Shown: piece after piece, positions 8,220 through 11,472 of the stretch
Numbering within the stretch: the stretch's first letter is position 1
How the letters are laid out: each line of letters begins with the position of its first letter
From: an uncultured Clostridia bacterium
GTDB lineage: Bacteria; Bacillota; Clostridia; TANB77; CAG-508
NCBI GenBank assembly: GCA_947623615.1
Contig: CANQHH010000024.1
Location: forward strand, 1-11,472
Direction of reading: 5' to 3'
Length of the DNA: 11,472 bases
Made by a program: the position numbers and the translations under genes
Notes under the pieces: model-generated
Told to the model about the DNA's origin: nothing
Seen by the model: only the letters and a program-made list of their open reading frames with translations
Databases searched by the model: none

Positions 8220-8248
8220 ATTATATTATATATTTCTCCAATTGTCAC
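8220..8248 (-). promoter_or_regulatory. Sigma-A type promoter driving the dut operon
   Basis: The minus strand has a -35 box GTGACA (8248-8243), a 17-nt spacer and a perfect -10 box TATAAT (8225-8220). An overlapping second TATAAT lies at 8230-8225, but with only 12 nt of spacing. It is located just downstream of the terminator that ends the previous unit and about 55 nt before the dut start, so it explains expression of dut and the genes after it. The predicted transcript start is near 8213. Confidence 0.75.
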
Positions 8249-8274
8249 CATTTATTTTCAATTTATTTCTCATA

Positions 8275-8306
8275 CAAAAATTCCAGCGATTTTCACTGGA
8301 ATTTTG
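8275..8306 (-). terminator. Rho-independent terminator after the KAP gene
   Basis: On the minus strand the arms TTCCAGTGA and TCGCTGGAA (8301-8293 and 8289-8281) pair over 9 bp with an AAA loop, including one U-G wobble. The flanking AAAA and TTTT extend the stem, and a TTTTT tract follows directly. On the plus strand the wobble becomes a C-A mismatch, so the hairpin is best formed by minus-strand transcripts. It lies about 30 nt after the KAP stop codon. Confidence 0.9.
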
Positions 8307-8337
8307 TCTTTCGAGTTTCCACTTTAGAATTTCACTC

Positions 8338-10410
8338 TTATATATTATAATGAACCAAAGCGTTATTATTCTCCACTTTATTATCAAAACTTCTTTCATT
8401 ATTATTTTCTATCTCGTTTTCTATAAAATCAGTATAAACTTCTTCATGTTTGCCTTTTCCATTTTTATTATATTCTTTTATAACATTTGAAAGCTCATTT
8501 GCAAACTCTTGTAATATTACAATTTTTATTGTTGGTTCTTTTCCATCAATATAATCATCCATTATTTGTTTTAATTTTTTCAAATTTGGTAATTCATCTT
8601 GTAATTTATTACTATATCTCTCTGCTCTATCAAGTAATTTTTCTTTTATTGTTACTATATCCTCATTACTTGCGCAAGAGATTCTTTGGAACATTTGAAA
8701 TACATCATAATACTTAAATATTGGTATCTCCATACATTCTTTATCAAATTTATCATAAAACATTTCCATTTTCATAGGAATACATTTAAATATTTCTTCT
8801 GCTTTCTCCATGTACATTTTTTCTTCAAGCTTTGTATTTATCATATTAAAGTAGTTTAATATTTCATCCATATCCTCTGATTGTTCTTCTTCTAACGCTA
8901 TTCTTGATAACTCTTCTTCAACATTATCACAATAACTCGAAGTAAGTGAAGATATATTCATACCATTTAAGAATACACTTTTTATAGTTTTCATATCATA
9001 ATTAATCAAGTCTTTTTTTACGAAATATGAAAAATATGCAAAAATTTTAACCATATTTATTAATTCTATTCTTCCATTTTTTACATCATCCATTATTTCT
9101 TCAATTACACCTTTAAATTGGTCATCTGATATTTTCCAATATTCCTCAGTTAATAACCTCTTATATGCAGGTAACTGATCTGTATCAACTGTATTTCTTA
9201 TTACTTCCATATTTTCTTTAAAAACTTTCATATCAAATATACGAGTACGTACATATATTTCAATAAATTTAAAGAATCTATATTCTGCTTTAAAATTATA
9301 GTAATAGTTATTATCAAATTCTTTTATATAAAATTGTCTATTATCCATAAATACTCTTGAAGATACAAGTATTGCTTTATATTCTTCGTTATTATTTATA
9401 TTTACAAACTTATCCTTAGTTATTTTTCCTGATTTTATTTCAAATGAAATAGCAATAGTAAATATAAGAATTGTTTGTAACACTCTATTATTTGTATTTG
9501 GATATGACTTATTTACCATATCAAATATTTTCTTAAAATTGGTAAGTGAATGTTTTAAAATTCTTAAGTTTCTTGTTCCACTCTTATTAAAAGTAGATAT
9601 AATTAAATTTGTATTTTCTCGCAAAAACCTTATAAGTTCTGGATATTTTTCATATCTCATTAGTAATCCATTTATTATATAATTAAATTCTGGCGCATAC
9701 TCAAATGTTTCACCTATCAGTTTCTCTTTTATTCTTTCATAATCATTTGCCTTATCAAATACATATTCTATTGTATCACGTATTCTCTCCACCATTGGTT
9801 TATCTGTTTTTGTATTTAACTCATTTTGTTTATCTAGCAAATATGTCGCAATAAAAGTTTTCATCTCTAGATTACTATTTTTTAATTTAGTCGATAATTC
9901 TTTTTCGTTACATATAATTATAGTTTTTATATGATCATGCTCAACAAAATTGTTTATATATCCTAAAATATCTATAACATCTACATTTGCTCTCTCTAAA
10001 TCATCAAAACACAAAACTTTATCATCTGTTGAGAAGAAATCACCATAATCGATTCTATCTCCATTTTGAGTAACTCCAAAGAAATTAGCCATATCTAGTC
10101 CTGTTTTTGCATATTCAGGAATTGTTGATACACCACTTGATTCCATGAATTTTTTTAGATTTTTATCCATTAATTGTGTAGTTTCTATAAATATTTTCTT
10201 ACTTATTTCCTCTAAGTTTGAAATACCATATAAAGACATATATATAGGGGTAAATCTTTTTCCATTTAATTGCATAGATTCAATTTTAGGTCTAATTTTA
10301 TTGTTCCAAAAATATGTTTTTCCGCTTCCCCATTCACCATTTATCATAATTGCATAGTCAGTATAATCTGATCTAATATAATCTAATATGCTTTCAACTA
10401 AATCTTCCAT
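8338..10410 (-). CDS. KAP-type P-loop NTPase, soluble, function unknown
   Basis: The 690-residue product has an N-terminal P-loop NTPase domain: Walker A GEWGSGKT (25-32), Walker B VLCFDDLER (132-140, D136/D137) and a sensor-like strand TIIICNEKEL (163-172). EKLIGETF (229-236) and RNLRILKHSL (280-289) also recur in KAP-like proteins. The FDDLER and ICNE pattern fits the KAP superclass (Kidins220/ARMS and PifA). Many KAP proteins carry membrane helices between Walker A and B; none is seen here, so it is probably cytosolic. One short hydrophobic stretch (311-323) is too short to be convincing. Residues about 300-660 look helical and charged with no domain I recognise, and the end (663-690) is rich in Asn and Glu. 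It starts at ATG 10410, 17 nt after comF, and is followed by a terminator. KAP proteins in bacteria are often linked to phage exclusion or membrane-associated assemblies, but no partner gene is present here. The role is unknown. Confidence 0.8.
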   Translation of the reverse strand: MEDLVESILDYIRSDYTDYAIMINGEWGSGKTYFWNNKIRPKIESMQLNGKRFTPIYMSLYGISNLEEISKKIFIETTQLMDKNLKKFMESSGVSTIPEYAKTGLDMANFFGVTQNGDRIDYGDFFSTDDKVLCFDDLERANVDVIDILGYINNFVEHDHIKTIIICNEKELSTKLKNSNLEMKTFIATYLLDKQNELNTKTDKPMVERIRDTIEYVFDKANDYERIKEKLIGETFEYAPEFNYIINGLLMRYEKYPELIRFLRENTNLIISTFNKSGTRNLRILKHSLTNFKKIFDMVNKSYPNTNNRVLQTILIFTIAISFEIKSGKITKDKFVNINNNEEYKAILVSSRVFMDNRQFYIKEFDNNYYYNFKAEYRFFKFIEIYVRTRIFDMKVFKENMEVIRNTVDTDQLPAYKRLLTEEYWKISDDQFKGVIEEIMDDVKNGRIELINMVKIFAYFSYFVKKDLINYDMKTIKSVFLNGMNISSLTSSYCDNVEEELSRIALEEEQSEDMDEILNYFNMINTKLEEKMYMEKAEEIFKCIPMKMEMFYDKFDKECMEIPIFKYYDVFQMFQRISCASNEDIVTIKEKLLDRAERYSNKLQDELPNLKKLKQIMDDYIDGKEPTIKIVILQEFANELSNVIKEYNKNGKGKHEEVYTDFIENEIENNNERSFDNKVENNNALVHYNI

Positions 10411-10427
10411 TTTCCGCTTTCCTTTCT

Positions 10428-11048
10428 TTAATCTTTTGCTATTGTAATTATTCCAATTTTATTTGCTGCCACAAGCATCTTTTTACATTCATTTACAGTT
10501 GAGCCTGTAGTATAAATATCATCTAAAATAACAATATTCTTTCCTCGAATTTTCTCCTCATTAGCCACTATATACGCATCTTGTACATTTTTATTTCTCT
10601 CATTTTTACCAAGTGAACTCTGCATTTCCGTGTTTACACACTTTTTTAACACATCTACATATATCTGCAATCCCATTTTTTTCGCTAGTTCCTTCGCTAT
10701 AAGCTCACTCTGATTATATCCTCTTGTTTTCCTTCTTTTATTATGTATCGGAACTGGGATAATTATATCATATTTTTTCAAAAAATCACAACATTTTTTA
10801 TTTTTTTCAAAAATTTCACAAAACATTTTATATAAATATGATTTATCATTAAATTTATATGAAATTAATTTATCTCTAATTATTCCTTCATATTTTAATA
10901 AGTGCAATATATCATCGTTTTCATTAAAATATAAGTATTTTTTTATATCATCATAACAGTTCTCACATATATATGTTTTTCCTATTTTTCCACATATTCC
11001 ACATTCCGGAGGAAATATAATATCTAAAATATTGTCTAAAATTTCCAT
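10428..11048 (-). CDS. comF: ComF family protein (zinc-ribbon plus phosphoribosyltransferase-fold)
   Basis: The product has 206 residues, slightly short for the family. An N-terminal zinc ribbon has C16-x2-C19 and C28-x2-C31. A phosphoribosyltransferase-type fold follows, with IIPVPIHNKRRKTRGYNQSELIAKELA (about 96-122) and the PRPP-binding loop IVILDDIYTTGST (172-184). Relatives (ComFC of Bacillus, ComF/GntX of proteobacteria) take part in natural transformation, handling incoming single-stranded DNA with the helicase ComFA; the enzymatic activity is not settled. It follows a RecD2-like helicase gene by 34 nt and precedes the KAP gene by 17 nt. The start ATG 11048 has AAGGAG about 7 nt upstream. 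No comFA or other competence gene lies in the window, so a DNA-uptake role is only inferred from the family. Confidence 0.88.
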   Translation of the reverse strand: MEILDNILDIIFPPECGICGKIGKTYICENCYDDIKKYLYFNENDDILHLLKYEGIIRDKLISYKFNDKSYLYKMFCEIFEKNKKCCDFLKKYDIIIPVPIHNKRRKTRGYNQSELIAKELAKKMGLQIYVDVLKKCVNTEMQSSLGKNERNKNVQDAYIVANEEKIRGKNIVILDDIYTTGSTVNECKKMLVAANKIGIITIAKD

Positions 11049-11082
11049 TTTTGTCTCCTTTATTTTCCCCCGAAATTATAAT

Positions 11083-11472
11083 TTAATTTTGCAATTTATA
11101 TATTAATCCTGTATTACGTTTCTTATTATCTTCATTTCTTATCATGAATTCCACAACATTTTTACTTCCAATTATAATTAATAACTTTTTTGCTCTTGTC
11201 ATTCCTGTATAAAGTAAATTTCTCGTTAGTAACATTGGTGCTGTTTGACTTATAGGCATTATAACTACATCAAATTCGCTTCCCTGTGCTTTATGCACTG
11301 TTATAGCATACGCATGTTCAATTTGTTCTAATTCATTAAATTGGTACCATACATTTTTTTCATCATCAAATTGAATTTTTATTTGTTTCTCTCTTTCGTT
11401 TATTTCTTTTATAGTTCCAAACTCACCATTAAAAACTCCTGTTCCTGATTCAGCTCTACCTTCTGTCTTTTC
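11083..11472 (-). CDS. RecD2-like ATP-dependent DNA helicase, C-terminal fragment cut by window edge
   Basis: The open frame runs in from the right edge without a start and ends at the TAA at 11083, giving 129 visible residues. They begin with GVFNGEFGTIKEINE and IKIQFDD, the small SH3-like insert of domain 2B, then HAYAITVHKAQGSEFDVV (helicase motif V region) and RNLLYTGMTRAKKLLIIIG (motif VI). This order matches RecD2, the 5'-3' superfamily 1B helicase found in Gram-positive bacteria without RecBC. The Walker motifs and the N-terminal region lie outside the window. It probably heads, or sits upstream in, the unit with comF and the KAP gene. Other SF1B helicases share these motifs, but the VFNG/HKAQGSEF/RNLLYT combination favours RecD2. 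Confidence 0.85.
   Translation of the reverse strand, partial: EKTEGRAESGTGVFNGEFGTIKEINEREKQIKIQFDDEKNVWYQFNELEQIEHAYAITVHKAQGSEFDVVIMPISQTAPMLLTRNLLYTGMTRAKKLLIIIGSKNVVEFMIRNEDNKKRNTGLIYKLQN

Larger units (their letters stand above)
8165..8337. other. Intergenic region between the KAP gene and dut
   Basis: This 173-nt stretch is the longest non-coding interval in the window. On the minus strand it holds, in order, the tail of the KAP transcript, an intrinsic terminator, the dut promoter, an A/T-rich leader and the dut ribosome binding site. I see no tRNA, riboswitch or convincing small gene. It marks the boundary between two transcription units. Confidence 0.8.

Noticed and set aside
8226..8273. 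Possible 15-residue leader peptide on the minus strand (ATG at 8273) upstream of dut
   Set aside because: It starts in the terminator tail, upstream of the predicted transcript start, and has no binding site or regulatory signature.
8215..8490. Plus-strand open frame of 91 codons over the dut promoter and KAP 3' end
   Set aside because: It crosses the terminator and promoter of the minus-strand units and gives a low-complexity hydrophobic peptide (Phe/Ile/Leu), typical of AT-rich antisense DNA.
10440..10480. Possible promoter (TTGTGG, 16 nt, AATAAT) inside the end of comF, upstream of the KAP gene
   Set aside because: Both boxes are poor matches and lie in coding sequence, so I cannot support independent transcription of the KAP gene from this.
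11075..11100. TATAAT on the minus strand between the helicase gene and comF
   Set aside because: No -35 box at suitable spacing: TTGCAA is only 8 nt upstream. It is most likely chance in AT-rich DNA.
11083..11298. Separate 71-residue gene starting at GTG 11298
   Set aside because: The frame stays open upstream to the window edge with clear helicase sequence (GVFNGEFGTI, AYAITVHKAQG), so this GTG is an internal Val of the RecD2-like gene.

Overview
The window comes from an AT-rich, low-GC bacterium, most likely Bacillota (Clostridia-like). The support is the strong AT bias, strong AAGGAGG-type ribosome binding sites, tightly packed same-strand genes, TTG and ATG starts, and the gene families present (RecD2-type helicase, ComF, Clostridia-type nucleoside kinase with a ThrRS-like N-terminus, RimO/MiaB pair, MutS). 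I cannot name the species. Every convincing gene lies on the minus strand, so transcription runs from the high-coordinate end to the low end.

Upstream unit (11472 down to about 8275): the C-terminal end of a RecD2-like helicase (cut by the window edge), then comF, then a 690-residue KAP-type P-loop NTPase of unknown role. Gaps are 34 and 17 nt, which suggests co-transcription. A strong intrinsic terminator (8275-8306) closes this unit.

Downstream unit (8248 down to 1 and beyond): a near-consensus sigma-A type promoter (8220-8248) starts a run of six genes: dut (dUTPase), a membrane-anchored CapA-like protein, rimO, miaB, mutS and a nucleoside kinase cut by the left edge. Gaps are 5 to 32 nt and no terminator is visible between them, so this looks like one operon. 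It mixes nucleotide-pool hygiene (dut, kinase), replication fidelity (mutS), tRNA and ribosome methylthiolation (miaB, rimO) and a cell-surface protein.

Several starts need moving inward from the longest frame: miaB is best started at a TTG (5056), dut at 8164, mutS at 3653 and capA at 7670. In each case the longer frame reads into or through the ribosome binding site, or has none of its own.

I found no tRNA, rRNA, CRISPR array, insertion sequence, riboswitch or phage gene. The only gene-free stretch above 100 nt is 8165-8337, which holds the terminator and promoter. Most genes are ordinary housekeeping. The one gene with real potential for undescribed biology is the lone KAP NTPase between comF and dut.
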